Shown here piece by piece: positions 7,774 through 15,990 of a stretch of DNA of 39,150 bases. Every line of letters begins with the position of its first letter. The first letter of the stretch is position 1. The DNA is from Nitrospirota bacterium (GTDB lineage Bacteria > Nitrospirota > Leptospirillia > Leptospirillales > Leptospirillaceae): NCBI GenBank assembly GCA_021826965.1, contig JAKAYA010000017.1, forward strand, positions 1 through 39,150, given 5' to 3'. Under the pieces are notes generated by a model that saw nothing but the letters and a program-made list of their open reading frames with translations, did not search any database and was not told the origin of the DNA. Made by a program: the position numbers and the translations under genes.

Positions 7774-9003
7774 TCAAAATTCTCCTTTGCTGTCACAGGG
7801 CAAGGCCTTCTCCCGAGGGCCCTGCCCTTTTTTTCGGGCGATCCAGCTTCTTTTCCCGGCGAGAAGCAGGAAAAGAGGCGCGAGAATGTTCAGTCCCATC
7901 AATTCCTTCGAGGCTGCGGAAAACCCGATCCGTCCGTCCACCCATCCGAAAAGAATGATTCCCAGAGCCCCGGCCGTCATTACGGTAAGGTCCACATATC
8001 CCGACATCTGGTTGAACGTGTTGTCCTTGCCTGATCGCTCCGCCACCCATTTCAGAGATGCCATCCAGAACAGTCCCGAAGAGATGCCGTCCAGACAGGC
8101 GATCCAAAGGAGGCCTTCTGCCGAAGGCGACAGTCCGTAGAGAGCCATTCGAAGGGCGAGAGCTCCGGAAGCTGCCGTCAGGGCGAGACGGGCCGAAGGG
8201 ACAGTCGTATGTCTTGAAACGAGGAGAGCGGTGAAAACCATGAACATCTCTGCGATGGCAGCGATCCATGGGATCCATCCGGGGTGGTGGGTGCGGGTCT
8301 TCATGTAGAGTTCGGCAAAGGGCAAGAGAGGTGCGTTCACCAGGTGAAAAAAGAAGAACGAGAGAAGAACGAGAATTTCGTCCATGTTCGGAAAAAGACG
8401 TGGCGGTACCGGAGGAGGGGAAGATGTGGCGGCGCCGGCGGGAGCGGGAAGCAGGAGAGGTGTCATGGCCAAAAGGACGATCAGCCAGAGGAGGGAAAAG
8501 GTTTTTCCGATTCCGAGTGCCAGGATAATGGCTCCCGCCAGAAGTCCCAGGGCACCCAGAAAGAAATGATGTGCCCCGACAAACAGAAGCGGGGAAAAAT
8601 GTCTCTTTTCCATGTCGGACTGTTTTTTAAGCCGAGCCAGTCCGAGCGGCAGAAAAGGAAGTCGCGCCAGCGCCAGGGCCAGAACAAGGACGATCAGGCC
8701 GGCGGCGGACCGGGTTTTTGGAAGAAGAAAGAGCAGGAGCGGGAAAGCGAGCAGCATGGCGATCAGAGGGAGGTCGAACCGATGTCCGTGGCTGTGGTCG
8801 AGCCACCGTCCAAGAGGGAGTCGTACCAGGAAGACAAGAATGTTGGAAACTCCCAGGACCAGGCCGATCTCGCTTTTGGACAAATCGGCATCTGCGAGGA
8901 AGACCGGAAAATAGGGCCAAACGAATCCACCCGCCACACCGTTGACGAACAAGGCCGACAGGACAAATCCCATGGGATGTAAGGCCAAAAGGCGTCTTGC
9001 CAT
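7774..9003 (-). CDS. MFS transporter (MFS_1-like / HcaT-type)
   Basis: A 409-residue membrane protein with about 12 segments split by a Pro/Ala-rich central loop (PAPAGAATSSPPPVPPRLFP). The first cytoplasmic loop carries the major-facilitator signature VRLPLGRWLDHSHGHR after TM2. An N-terminal VWPYFPVFL segment recalls the LacY/HcaT-like branch. The substrate cannot be read from the sequence. I chose the ATG at 9003 because GGAGGGAA stands about 6 bases before it; the frame extends 28 codons further up, but without a better ribosome site. It converges on the dab operon with only 7 bases between the stop codons, and its last codons contain the likely dab terminator. A co-regulated role in carbon or organic-acid handling is possible but unproven. 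Confidence 0.85.
   Translation of the reverse strand: MARRLLALHPMGFVLSALFVNGVAGGFVWPYFPVFLADADLSKSEIGLVLGVSNILVFLVRLPLGRWLDHSHGHRFDLPLIAMLLAFPLLLFLLPKTRSAAGLIVLVLALALARLPFLPLGLARLKKQSDMEKRHFSPLLFVGAHHFFLGALGLLAGAIILALGIGKTFSLLWLIVLLAMTPLLLPAPAGAATSSPPPVPPRLFPNMDEILVLLSFFFFHLVNAPLLPFAELYMKTRTHHPGWIPWIAAIAEMFMVFTALLVSRHTTVPSARLALTAASGALALRMALYGLSPSAEGLLWIACLDGISSGLFWMASLKWVAERSGKDNTFNQMSGYVDLTVMTAGALGIILFGWVDGRIGFSAASKELMGLNILAPLFLLLAGKRSWIARKKGQGPREKALPCDSKGEF
7797..7834 (+). terminator. Strong intrinsic terminator of the dab operon, inside the convergent gene
   Basis: AGGGCA-a-GGCC (7797-7807) pairs with GGCC-c-TGCCCT (7818-7828), with one A/C mismatch. Seven T residues follow (7828-7834). 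It lies 31 bases past the PII-like stop on the plus strand, within the last codons of the MFS gene on the other strand. Confidence 0.85.
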
Positions 9004-9448
9004 GAAATTCCCTCCAGGTCCGGGCGTTGCCGGAAGGATCCGGAGCGGTTGTTCCACCAGCCTAACACAATCCCGCAGGACGGGCACTCATCCGTTGGTG
9101 CAGTCAACGCTGTCTCTTCCCTCCGCGTGTTTCCGATCCGGGACATGGCTTTTCTTTCCATTTCGGAAAAAGGATTATCCTTTATTTTGCAATCCGGCAG
9201 ATTGTCCAACCCGGATTCTAACGGTCTCCGATCGATTTTGGCAGGAAGGGGAGGCCCGGGGTCGGTGGTTTTCCGGAGATCCCGGGAAATCCATCTTCCC
9301 TTCTTGAACCGCGTCCGTTATGTTGACTGTGCGTTTCGGATCACCCTTTTGTTTCTGGTCACGGTTTTCCAGGTCGTTCTGAAACTCTTGGGGACAGCTT
9401 TCGGTGAGAGAGCCCGTCTCCCGGAAGAGGAAAGGGGAGAGAACCCGG
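9004..9448. promoter_or_regulatory. Divergent region between the MFS and GH8 genes
   Basis: About 445 bases without a convincing gene. Both neighbours start here, so at least two promoters are expected. A near-perfect dyad AAAGGAT-t-ATCCTTT (9169-9183), preceded by A residues and followed by TATTTTG, could be an operator or a small terminator. A TTGACT at 9320-9325 is a possible -35 for the GH8 gene, but no good -10 stands at the right distance. Confidence 0.35.
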
Positions 9449-10570
9449 TTGAAACGGATGTCGGTTCGTCTGGCAATGTTTTCGTTGGTTTTCCTCTTTG
9501 CGTCGGGGACGGAAAATTCCGTGGCTGCCGGATTTGACTCCGGATGGGCTCGTTACAGGTCCTGCTGCATTCAAACGGACGGACGTGTCATCGACCGCGG
9601 CCGACAGGACGTGACGACCAGCGAGGGAGAGTCCTACGCTCTCTTCTTTGCCCTTGTCCAAAACGATCCAATTCTCTTTGCCCGTCTTCTCCGGTGGACG
9701 AAGGACAACCTTTTCCGGGGAGATCTGTCTCACCATCTTCCAGCATGGCTCTGGGGGAAAAAAAAGGACGGAAGATGGGGCATCATCGATGCCAATTCGG
9801 CGACGGACGCGGATATGTGGCTCAGCTACGACCTGATCGAAGCGGGAAGGCTCTGGCATCGGTCGAAATATATCCGGTTGGGCGAACGTCTGGCCCTCCG
9901 GATTGCCCGGCGGGAATTTGCCGATCTGCCGGGATTCGGACCTTTCCCGTTGGGCGGCGACCGGGGATTTCATCCGAAGCGGACACTCTGGCGGACAAAT
10001 CCCAGTTACTTTCCCCCGTTCATGCTCCGCTTTCTGTCGGACCGGTTCGGAGAAAGTCCGTGGGCCGGTCTTCCTCGGCGGTTTTTGACGCTGGTAAAGT
10101 CTGTCAGTCGATGTGGGTTCGTGCCGGACTGGGTCGTCTATGAAAGGGGGAAGGGGTGGCGACGGGATCCGGCTACCGGTCCTCTGGGGTCTTACGATGC
10201 CATAAGGGTTTATCTCTGGACCGGGATGACGTCCTCCCGTGATCCGGACATGCGGTCCCTTTCGAAACGCCTTCGGGGATGGATCCGGAAAAAGGACATC
10301 GGGCCGACGCTCTTCGTCAACACGCGCACCTGCTCCGCTTACGGAAAGCCCCCGTGGGGATTCGAAGTGGCCTACCTTCCTTTTGTCCGTCGGCAGGAGA
10401 CGTCTTCGTTCCGGGAAAACTACAGGACAGTCCGTTTCATCCCTCCGCCGGAAAACGGTCGGGAATATTACGACACCAACCTGTTTTTGTTCGGGTCCGG
10501 GTTCCTCGAAAAACGATTTGCCTTTGATGAAAAAGGGCGACTCATTGTTCCCTGGAAAAAAGCGCCCTGA
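9449..10570 (+). CDS. Secreted glycoside hydrolase family 8 protein (endoglucanase, BcsZ-like)
   Basis: A 373-residue protein with a cleavable signal peptide (hydrophobic SVRLAMFSLVFLFASG, then VAAGF). The GH8 landmarks are present. The general acid E59 sits in VTTSEGESYALFFAL. The substrate block DANSATDADMWLSYDLIEAG follows, and the later Asp lies in GSYDAIRVYLW. The family cuts beta-1,4-glucans, and BcsZ is the periplasmic member tied to cellulose export. No cellulose synthase gene is near, so here it stands alone. The start is not certain: TTG 9449 has AAGGGGAGA about 8-9 bases upstream and gives a normal signal peptide; ATG 9458 and GTG 9404 are alternatives. Its length fits BcsZ. Confidence 0.9.
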   Translation: MKRMSVRLAMFSLVFLFASGTENSVAAGFDSGWARYRSCCIQTDGRVIDRGRQDVTTSEGESYALFFALVQNDPILFARLLRWTKDNLFRGDLSHHLPAWLWGKKKDGRWGIIDANSATDADMWLSYDLIEAGRLWHRSKYIRLGERLALRIARREFADLPGFGPFPLGGDRGFHPKRTLWRTNPSYFPPFMLRFLSDRFGESPWAGLPRRFLTLVKSVSRCGFVPDWVVYERGKGWRRDPATGPLGSYDAIRVYLWTGMTSSRDPDMRSLSKRLRGWIRKKDIGPTLFVNTRTCSAYGKPPWGFEVAYLPFVRRQETSSFRENYRTVRFIPPPENGREYYDTNLFLFGSGFLEKRFAFDEKGRLIVPWKKAP

Positions 10571-10597
10571 GACCGGGAGGACGTTCCGGTCGATTTT
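10571..10597 (+). terminator. Intrinsic terminator after the GH8 gene
   Basis: GACCGGGA (10571-10578) pairs with TTCCGGTC (10584-10591), one G-T wobble, 5-base loop, followed by GATTTTC. It begins right after the stop codon. Confidence 0.7.
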
Positions 10598-10658
10598 CGG
10601 AATGGAGCGAAAAGGTTCAGTGCGGGGATAACAAGAAGGTCGAATCGGCCTGAAAGAG

Positions 10659-10732
10659 TGGCTGGGGGACAGGGACTCGAACCCCGATAGACAGATCCAG
10701 AGACTGTCGTCCTGCCATTAGACGATCCCCCA
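10659..10732 (-). tRNA. tRNA-Gln (anticodon CUG)
   Basis: Read on the minus strand, a complete cloverleaf of 71 bases plus an encoded CCA. The acceptor stem is TGGGGGA (10732-10726) with TCCCCCA (10669-10663). There is a 3-base D-stem GTC/GAC. The anticodon loop CTCTGGA gives CTG at positions 34-36. The T-arm is CGGGG-TTCGAGT-CCCTG. G73 and CCA follow directly (10662-10659). The anticodon stem has one T-T mismatch next to the loop. Identity is glutamine by anticodon and by the Gln-type U1-A72 end. Confidence 0.95.
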
Positions 10733-10805
10733 GTTTTCGAAACATTTTCTCCAAAACGTGCAGGAAAATCAAGGGGGTTTTCGTGTCCGGAGCTACGAAG
10801 GCCGC

Positions 10806-13181
10806 TCAGAAAAGGTTTCCGAAGAAATGGCCGATTTTTTCGAAGATCGACGGAGGTTCGGGGGAAATACAGGTTTCTTCCGGTGGAGTCGTTCCGGGGA
10901 GGAATGGGACTTGCCGGAGGTCGGGCGAACAGGAGGCCAGGGCCAGGAGGCCCGACCGGGCATCGACCGTTTTTTCCAGGATGCCCGGAGGAGGAGGGGC
11001 GGGGGAAGGCGGCGGAGGAAGGTCTTTCAGGATGGCACCGGCCAGGGGAACCGCCAGCTGGGATCCGGTCCGGCCGGTCGGGCTGTTGTCGTCGAACCCG
11101 ATCCAGACGACCAGGACGTTTTGGGGAGAAACGGCGACGAACCAGGCGTCCCTTCCCCGGTTCGATGTTCCCGTCTTGCCTCCCCATGACGTCCCGGGTC
11201 CCGTCCAGATCTGGAGCGGTTGGCCGGTTCCCTCCCGGACGGTCTGGCGCAGAAGGTGGTTCAGGAGATAATCGACACCAGGGTCCAGAAGCTGTCGGCC
11301 AGGTTTTTTTCCGGGCTCCGGAAGTCCATCGGGCGTCACGTCCTGTCCTCCGTTTGCGACGATGGAAAAAGCCCGGGCCATCGCCATCGGTGTTTGAGGA
11401 AGAACCCCGAGAGGCCAGGAAAGCGGGAGCCGGGCGGCGGGCGGAACTTCGAGTCCCAGCGTCCGGGCTGTGTCCACCACGGCCTGGGGGGGAAGTGTTT
11501 CGGACAGGTGCAAGAAAGGGATGTTCATGGAATGGACGAACGCATCTTCGAAAAGAACCTGTGCATCGAGAACTGTTTCGGCGTTCTTCGGCTTCCAGAC
11601 ACGCCCTCCGGCTCTCAGGCGGATCGGGGTATTGGAAAGGGCGCTGGCCAGTGTGTATTGTGGCTTCTGTCCGGAGGCCGGAGTCAATGCCACGATCGAC
11701 GCCACGATCTTGAAGAGGGAGGCGACCTGTCGTTTGGCGAAAATCGCCCGGTCGAAGGGAGAGGGGCCATAGTCCGACCCTCCGATCAGGGTTTTGACCG
11801 ATCCGGTCCGAGGATCGAGAACGACGACCGCTGCCTGGAGACCTTCTCCTTTTCGGGGGCGGAATTTCAGTCGCCATATCCGGGCGAGCCGGCCAAGTTC
11901 GTGCGTTACGGTCCTTTCCGCCCGATGTGCCAGAAAGGGGTCGAGCGTGGTGAAAACGATGGACGATCCCGTCCGGTCGGCGAGATGCCGGTCCCGGATT
12001 TCATGGGCGACCCAGTCGGAAAAATAGGGCCCGGGGCGGGAAGTCCTGTAGGCAAGAGAGGAAAGTCCGAGAGAGGACCGTCGGTCCCGGACAAACTGGC
12101 GGGACGACAATTTTCCCTCCTGGAAGAGGCTGGCCAGAATCCGGTTCCGGACAGTCCGGGCCCGATCCGGGTCCCGAAAAGGGTTGTTGCGCGTCGGCGC
12201 CCGGAGAATGGCGGCCAGAAGGGCCGACTCACGATAATCGAGCGTCCGGGCCGGATGGCCGAAAAACCGTTCCGAAGCGGCTTCGATGCCGATGATGCGC
12301 GAATGGGCTCCGGAACCGAAGTCCAGATGGTTCAGGTACAAAGTCAGGATTTCATCGGGGGTCCGAAGCCGGGTCAGTCGCCAGGCGTAAATGGCTTCCA
12401 TAAGTTTTCGCGAAAAGGTTTTGCGGGGAGACAGAAACAGGTTTTTGACGACCTGCTGGCTGATAGTGCTTCCGCCTTCGCGGAAGGATTTCGAACGGAG
12501 ATCTGTCCAGGCCGCCCGGAGAATGCCTTCAAAGTCGATGGCCGGATGATCGTAGAACCGTTTGTCTTCGGAAATCAGGATGGTTGTGCGAAGTTTCTTT
12601 GATGTTTCGCCCAGAGCCACCGGACGGAAATCGCCGACTTCCGTCCGGACAAGGGTTCCCATGAAAACCGGGGGAAGCCATAGTCCCGGGAGAGAGGGGG
12701 GTGGTCCCGACGGGTTGTTTCCTTCGGGATAGATTCCCAGAAGGGTCCGGTTCCCGCTGTCGAAAACCAGGCGGAAGTAGACGTTTGAGCGTAAGGTTCC
12801 GGCGGCGTCCGGAACGGGCTCCGGGCCCGGAAGACCAGGCAGGACGAGGGTGTGTTTTTTCCAGGGAAAGTGGACCGACATCTTGTCGGAGGGAGCGTAC
12901 CATGTATGGAGGAGCCAGAGGGGGATCCGCTCTCCCGGCGTCACCCGATAGGTGTCGGAATAGAGAGGTGTTCCGGGGGACTCGAGGAGGGCGAGCCGCT
13001 CCCCGATGTCGTGGTCCAGGCGCCAGACGGACAGGAACACGGCGGAAGTCGCGAGGAGACCGGAAAGGATGCCCATCCCTGCCCGGGTTTTTGACCCGGA
13101 GCCGGGGCCTGATAAAATTGTCCGGAAGCGCCTCCACAACTTTTGCACATCCCGGAAAATCTTCCCGAAAGGAGATTTCAT
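10806..13181 (-). CDS. Bifunctional class A penicillin-binding protein (PBP1-type)
   Basis: A protein of up to 791 residues that polymerises and cross-links peptidoglycan. A short cytoplasmic N-terminus and one membrane segment (GILSGLLATSAVFLSVW) come first. A roughly 100-residue linker domain follows. The glycosyltransferase-51 domain has its catalytic Glu near residue 204 in SEDKRFYDHPAIDFEG, then EGGSTISQQVVKN. The transpeptidase domain has the Ser in QVASLFKIV (near 487), the HSMN triad and GGKTGTSNRGRDAWF (near 669). The domain order and the region before GT51 recall PBP1b. A proline-rich tail follows. The start is uncertain: ATG 13181 lacks a good ribosome site and shares its bases with the start of the divergent lipoprotein gene; ATG 13076, just before the membrane segment, would give 756 residues. 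Confidence 0.92.
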   Translation of the reverse strand: MKSPFGKIFRDVQKLWRRFRTILSGPGSGSKTRAGMGILSGLLATSAVFLSVWRLDHDIGERLALLESPGTPLYSDTYRVTPGERIPLWLLHTWYAPSDKMSVHFPWKKHTLVLPGLPGPEPVPDAAGTLRSNVYFRLVFDSGNRTLLGIYPEGNNPSGPPPSLPGLWLPPVFMGTLVRTEVGDFRPVALGETSKKLRTTILISEDKRFYDHPAIDFEGILRAAWTDLRSKSFREGGSTISQQVVKNLFLSPRKTFSRKLMEAIYAWRLTRLRTPDEILTLYLNHLDFGSGAHSRIIGIEAASERFFGHPARTLDYRESALLAAILRAPTRNNPFRDPDRARTVRNRILASLFQEGKLSSRQFVRDRRSSLGLSSLAYRTSRPGPYFSDWVAHEIRDRHLADRTGSSIVFTTLDPFLAHRAERTVTHELGRLARIWRLKFRPRKGEGLQAAVVVLDPRTGSVKTLIGGSDYGPSPFDRAIFAKRQVASLFKIVASIVALTPASGQKPQYTLASALSNTPIRLRAGGRVWKPKNAETVLDAQVLFEDAFVHSMNIPFLHLSETLPPQAVVDTARTLGLEVPPAARLPLSWPLGVLPQTPMAMARAFSIVANGGQDVTPDGLPEPGKKPGRQLLDPGVDYLLNHLLRQTVREGTGQPLQIWTGPGTSWGGKTGTSNRGRDAWFVAVSPQNVLVVWIGFDDNSPTGRTGSQLAVPLAGAILKDLPPPPSPAPPPPGILEKTVDARSGLLALASCSPDLRQVPFLPGTTPPEETCISPEPPSIFEKIGHFFGNLF

Positions 13182-13557
13182 GAACACCGCCCGTCTCTCC
13201 CGTCCCGCCAGATGGTTGACCCTCCTGTTTCGACCTGTCTGGCTCTGCCTTCTCCTGGCCGTTCTTGCCGGTCCGGAAACCGGATGCACACGACAGGAAG
13301 GGACGGCCGTCAGCGCCTCCGCCCTTTCGCACATTCAAGAACGCATCAGTACGATGAGTGATGTCCGGCACTGGCTGGGCAAGCCGGACAAGATCCGGGC
13401 CCTTCTGGGAAACCAGACATGGATCTATCGTCACAGCGTACGCCGGGGGTGGTTCTCCCTTCGGATGAAGGAGCGGGAGGTCCGGATCCGGTTTTCCCAT
13501 GCGGGAATCGTCCGGAAAATCACCGTTCTTGAGAACCACAATTCGCAATTGTTCTAG
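13180..13557 (+). CDS. Small lipoprotein with SmpA/OmlA (BamE)-like domain
   Basis: A 125-residue protein with a type II signal peptide: a positively charged start, a hydrophobic run WLCLLLAVLAG, and a likely lipobox ending in T-G-C (Cys36). The mature part resembles the BamE/SmpA fold, with STMSDVRHWLGKPDKIRALL, then NQTWIYRH, then VRIRFSHAGIVRKITVL. Known BamE is a helper of the outer-membrane assembly machine; small BamE-like lipoproteins also occur with other roles, so only the fold is claimed. The start is firm: GAAAGGAGATTTC stands directly before ATG 13180. Upstream, TGATAAAAT near 13110 is a plausible -10. The following beta-propeller gene, possibly BamB-like, lies 190 bases downstream. 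Confidence 0.78.
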   Translation: MNTARLSRPARWLTLLFRPVWLCLLLAVLAGPETGCTRQEGTAVSASALSHIQERISTMSDVRHWLGKPDKIRALLGNQTWIYRHSVRRGWFSLRMKEREVRIRFSHAGIVRKITVLENHNSQLF

Positions 13558-13748
13558 ATCCGGAAGCGGAGAAGGATCTCTATGTTAGTGTAACCGGACA
13601 CTGATCGCAAAGGACCCTCGTCACATGCCGGAAAAGTTTATTCCTTGTTTTGCCGAAAAGACCGGAGGGACGGCGATCGATGAGCCGGTTTTTTGATTCG
13701 GGACGGAAAAGGTTTCGTGCTTTTTCGGTGAGAGGAGGGAGTTCTGAG

Positions 13749-15242
13749 GTGGGTTCCATAGGCATTTTCAGGCGATGGGTTCTCCTTGCGGGGGTTGCCG
13801 TCTGCATTTTTGCTCCCGGCCGGAGCCGGGGAGAGAATCCACCCGTCGGATTTCCCGGCCCCCTTCCTCCAGCGTTCGGGAACGCGGAAGATCGATCCAC
13901 GACGGCATCGGAAATTCTTCCGCCGGAGACCTGGAGTCAGGAAGGGGGGGGTTCGAGCCGCAATCCGTCATTCCGGTTTCCCGGAGAAAAAACGGCCGGC
14001 GAATCCGCCTGGAAGCGACAGTACGCCCGGGAACGGGTTCCAGGAGAACGTTCTCCGTTACCGGAAGATTTTTATGCGGGGGTGGTGGAGTCGGGCGGAG
14101 TTCTGTGGATGGCGGGTTTTTCGGGCGATATGCTCGCGATCGATGCCCGCGATGGTAGGCTGATCTGGCGTCGGCATGTTCCCTCCTTTTTGCCTTCTCC
14201 GCCGGTCCTGGGTCCGTCCACCGTGTATCTCGCCGCATCGGAGCCGGGTGTGACGCTGGACCATTTGCTCTGGTATGCGAAGACGCGCACCCTGATTCGT
14301 GGACGGGGGCCGGGTCTGGTGGAGGCGCTGTCGCGAAAATCGGGCGCCGTCCGATGGAGTGCAAGGATTACGGGAGGCTGTTACGGCAGTCCGGTTCTTC
14401 TTCCGCATACGGTCATGGTGCAGACCGGATCAGGGCACCTGGTGTTTCTGGATCGGGCGGACGGACATGAGGTTTTCGACCTTTCTCTCGACGGTCGTTC
14501 ACTCGGCATGGCCTCCCCCGTCCAGGATGACCGCAAGGTTGTCGTAGCCCAGGAAAATCCGCCTCTTTATCAGGAGGTCAGCCTGGACGGCCCCCGGCGA
14601 GTCTGGCGGTTTGGCTGGACGGGGACCCGGGACTGGGAGCACTTTTTTATCGGAACGCCCCTCCTGGTTCACGGGACCTTCATCGGGATTCTTCGGAGAC
14701 CAGATTTGCCTGGAGATCGGGTGATGGCGGTCAATCCCGATCTCGGCCGGGTTTTGTGGTCCCGTTCTTTTCCCGCAGGCGATCTGCCCCGGGCGGGAGA
14801 CCAGGCTCTGCCGGTCGAGTCCGGAGAAGTGGTCTATGTCCCTTCGGGAGTTTCCCGCTCATTGATGGCCATCGAAATCGGAACCGGAAAGAGGCTCTGG
14901 AGCACGCAGTTCAACGAACGACCGTCGACGGGAGGAGTGGTCACGGGCGACCTCCTTCTTCTTCCGCTTCCTTCCGGAAGGCTTCTGGCCATCGATGCAC
15001 GTTCGGGAATCCTGGAGGGGGAGCGAAAGGTTGCTTCCCGACTGGGTCCTCATCCGCCGGTTGTTGTCGGAAACAGGGTTTTTGTGGCCGGAGAGGATGG
15101 CACGGTCTCCCAAATTCTTCTGACGGAATGGGGGGACAAGATCCGGCAACTGGCTTTTCCTTCTTCGCCAGCTTTCCCCGCCAACAGCGCAACGTCCGCG
15201 TCCGCTTCCTCTTCCGGGGAATTTTCCGGACGCATCCGATAG
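13749..15242 (+). CDS. Exported PQQ-like beta-propeller protein (BamB-like)
   Basis: A 497-residue protein with a signal-like segment (RRWVLLAGVAVCIFAPG), a Pro/Ser-rich linker of about 90 residues, then a run of PQQ-type propeller blades. Blade signatures recur: DMLAIDARDGRLIWRRHVPS, LVEALSRKSGAVRWSARITG, VMAVNPDLGRVLWSRSF, LMAIEIGTGKRLWSTQF and RLLAIDARSGILEGERKVA. This repeat (A-x-D-x-x-T/S-G-x-x-x-W) is typical of BamB and PQQ dehydrogenases; no dehydrogenase-specific residues are seen, so a scaffold role is more likely. GTG 13749 was chosen because GAGGAGGGA lies about 8 bases before it; the frame also has ATG 13680 with a GGAGGG site. Low-complexity Ala/Ser (SATSASASSS) marks the C-terminus. 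Confidence 0.82.
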   Translation: MGSIGIFRRWVLLAGVAVCIFAPGRSRGENPPVGFPGPLPPAFGNAEDRSTTASEILPPETWSQEGGGSSRNPSFRFPGEKTAGESAWKRQYARERVPGERSPLPEDFYAGVVESGGVLWMAGFSGDMLAIDARDGRLIWRRHVPSFLPSPPVLGPSTVYLAASEPGVTLDHLLWYAKTRTLIRGRGPGLVEALSRKSGAVRWSARITGGCYGSPVLLPHTVMVQTGSGHLVFLDRADGHEVFDLSLDGRSLGMASPVQDDRKVVVAQENPPLYQEVSLDGPRRVWRFGWTGTRDWEHFFIGTPLLVHGTFIGILRRPDLPGDRVMAVNPDLGRVLWSRSFPAGDLPRAGDQALPVESGEVVYVPSGVSRSLMAIEIGTGKRLWSTQFNERPSTGGVVTGDLLLLPLPSGRLLAIDARSGILEGERKVASRLGPHPPVVVGNRVFVAGEDGTVSQILLTEWGDKIRQLAFPSSPAFPANSATSASASSSGEFSGRIR

Positions 15243-15252
15243 GAGTCTTCGT

Positions 15253-15987
15253 ATGACGGAACGGCCCGATTTCAATGATCCTTCTCTGCCGACGATTGTG
15301 GTCGGACATCCGGCGATCGTCAACTTTCGCGGAGAAGAGGTGGTCGTTCCCGAAGGACTGCTCGAAAGGGCACTGGAAGAACTCGGGCAGCTGGAGGTCC
15401 GTTTGGCGGCGGAGGAGGAGATTTCCTTTGACGCCGGAGAACGGTTTTTGCGTCAGGTCTATGCGGTGGTGGATCGTGTGGGAGAGGCGGTCTCTCCGGG
15501 AATGTCGTGCCAGTCCGGCTGTTCGGCATGCTGTCGGGTCATGGTGGCGACGACGGCCGCCGAAGCCGCTCTCATTGGAAGGAGAATGGAGCGGGCTTTG
15601 GAACGGGAAAGATCGGACTGGAAACACGAGATCGTAAACAGAAACGAACTCCTGGACAGATTGGCCGAGCGATCGTATCCGTCATCGGATCTGACCACTT
15701 TCGGAGGATTACTCGAAACGTGCGAAATGTACGAACGGGAAAATCGTCCCTGTCCGTTTCTGGGGTCCGACCGTTTGTGCCAGATTTATGAAGACCGTCC
15801 CTTGTTGTGTCGTGTTTGCTGGGTGCTGACCGATCCGGCCGACTGCTCCCCGGGCCAGGGTCCGCCGATCAAATTCCGGTCCCGGGTCTTCGAAAAGGCC
15901 CACGCCCTGTGCGGCGAAATCTCCCGCATCCACTTCCGGGACGTTCGGGTGAGCCCGATTCCCTACTGGTTCCGGAATGACGGATAG
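15253..15987 (+). CDS. YkgJ-family cysteine-cluster protein
   Basis: A 244-residue protein of the YkgJ type (putative zinc or iron-sulfur binding). The first cluster MSCQSGCSACCRV (near residues 85-97) is the hallmark C-x3-C-x2-CC arrangement. The second set is PCPFLGSDRLCQIYEDRPLLCRVCW, with its Cys residues spaced as C-P-F-L, C-x-I-Y and C-R-x-C. Further Cys and His residues occur near the C-terminus. The biochemical role of the family is not known to me. The ATG follows AGGAG by 7 bases, and that site overlaps the end of the beta-propeller gene's stop codon, so the two genes are probably co-transcribed. Confidence 0.88.
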   Translation: MTERPDFNDPSLPTIVVGHPAIVNFRGEEVVVPEGLLERALEELGQLEVRLAAEEEISFDAGERFLRQVYAVVDRVGEAVSPGMSCQSGCSACCRVMVATTAAEAALIGRRMERALERERSDWKHEIVNRNELLDRLAERSYPSSDLTTFGGLLETCEMYERENRPCPFLGSDRLCQIYEDRPLLCRVCWVLTDPADCSPGQGPPIKFRSRVFEKAHALCGEISRIHFRDVRVSPIPYWFRNDG

Positions 15988-15990
15988 CGA

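Noticed and set aside
9049-9537. Plus-strand open frame of 162 codons before the GH8 gene
   Set aside because: No ribosome site, overlaps the GH8 start in another frame and contains the intergenic dyad.
10468-11877. Minus-strand open frame of 469 codons over the GH8 end, tRNA and PBP
   Set aside because: It would read through a tRNA and overlap the PBP in another frame; Arg/Pro/Ser-rich shadow.
11220-12602. Plus-strand open frame of 460 codons opposite the PBP
   Set aside because: Antisense to the GT51 and transpeptidase domains; no recognisable product.
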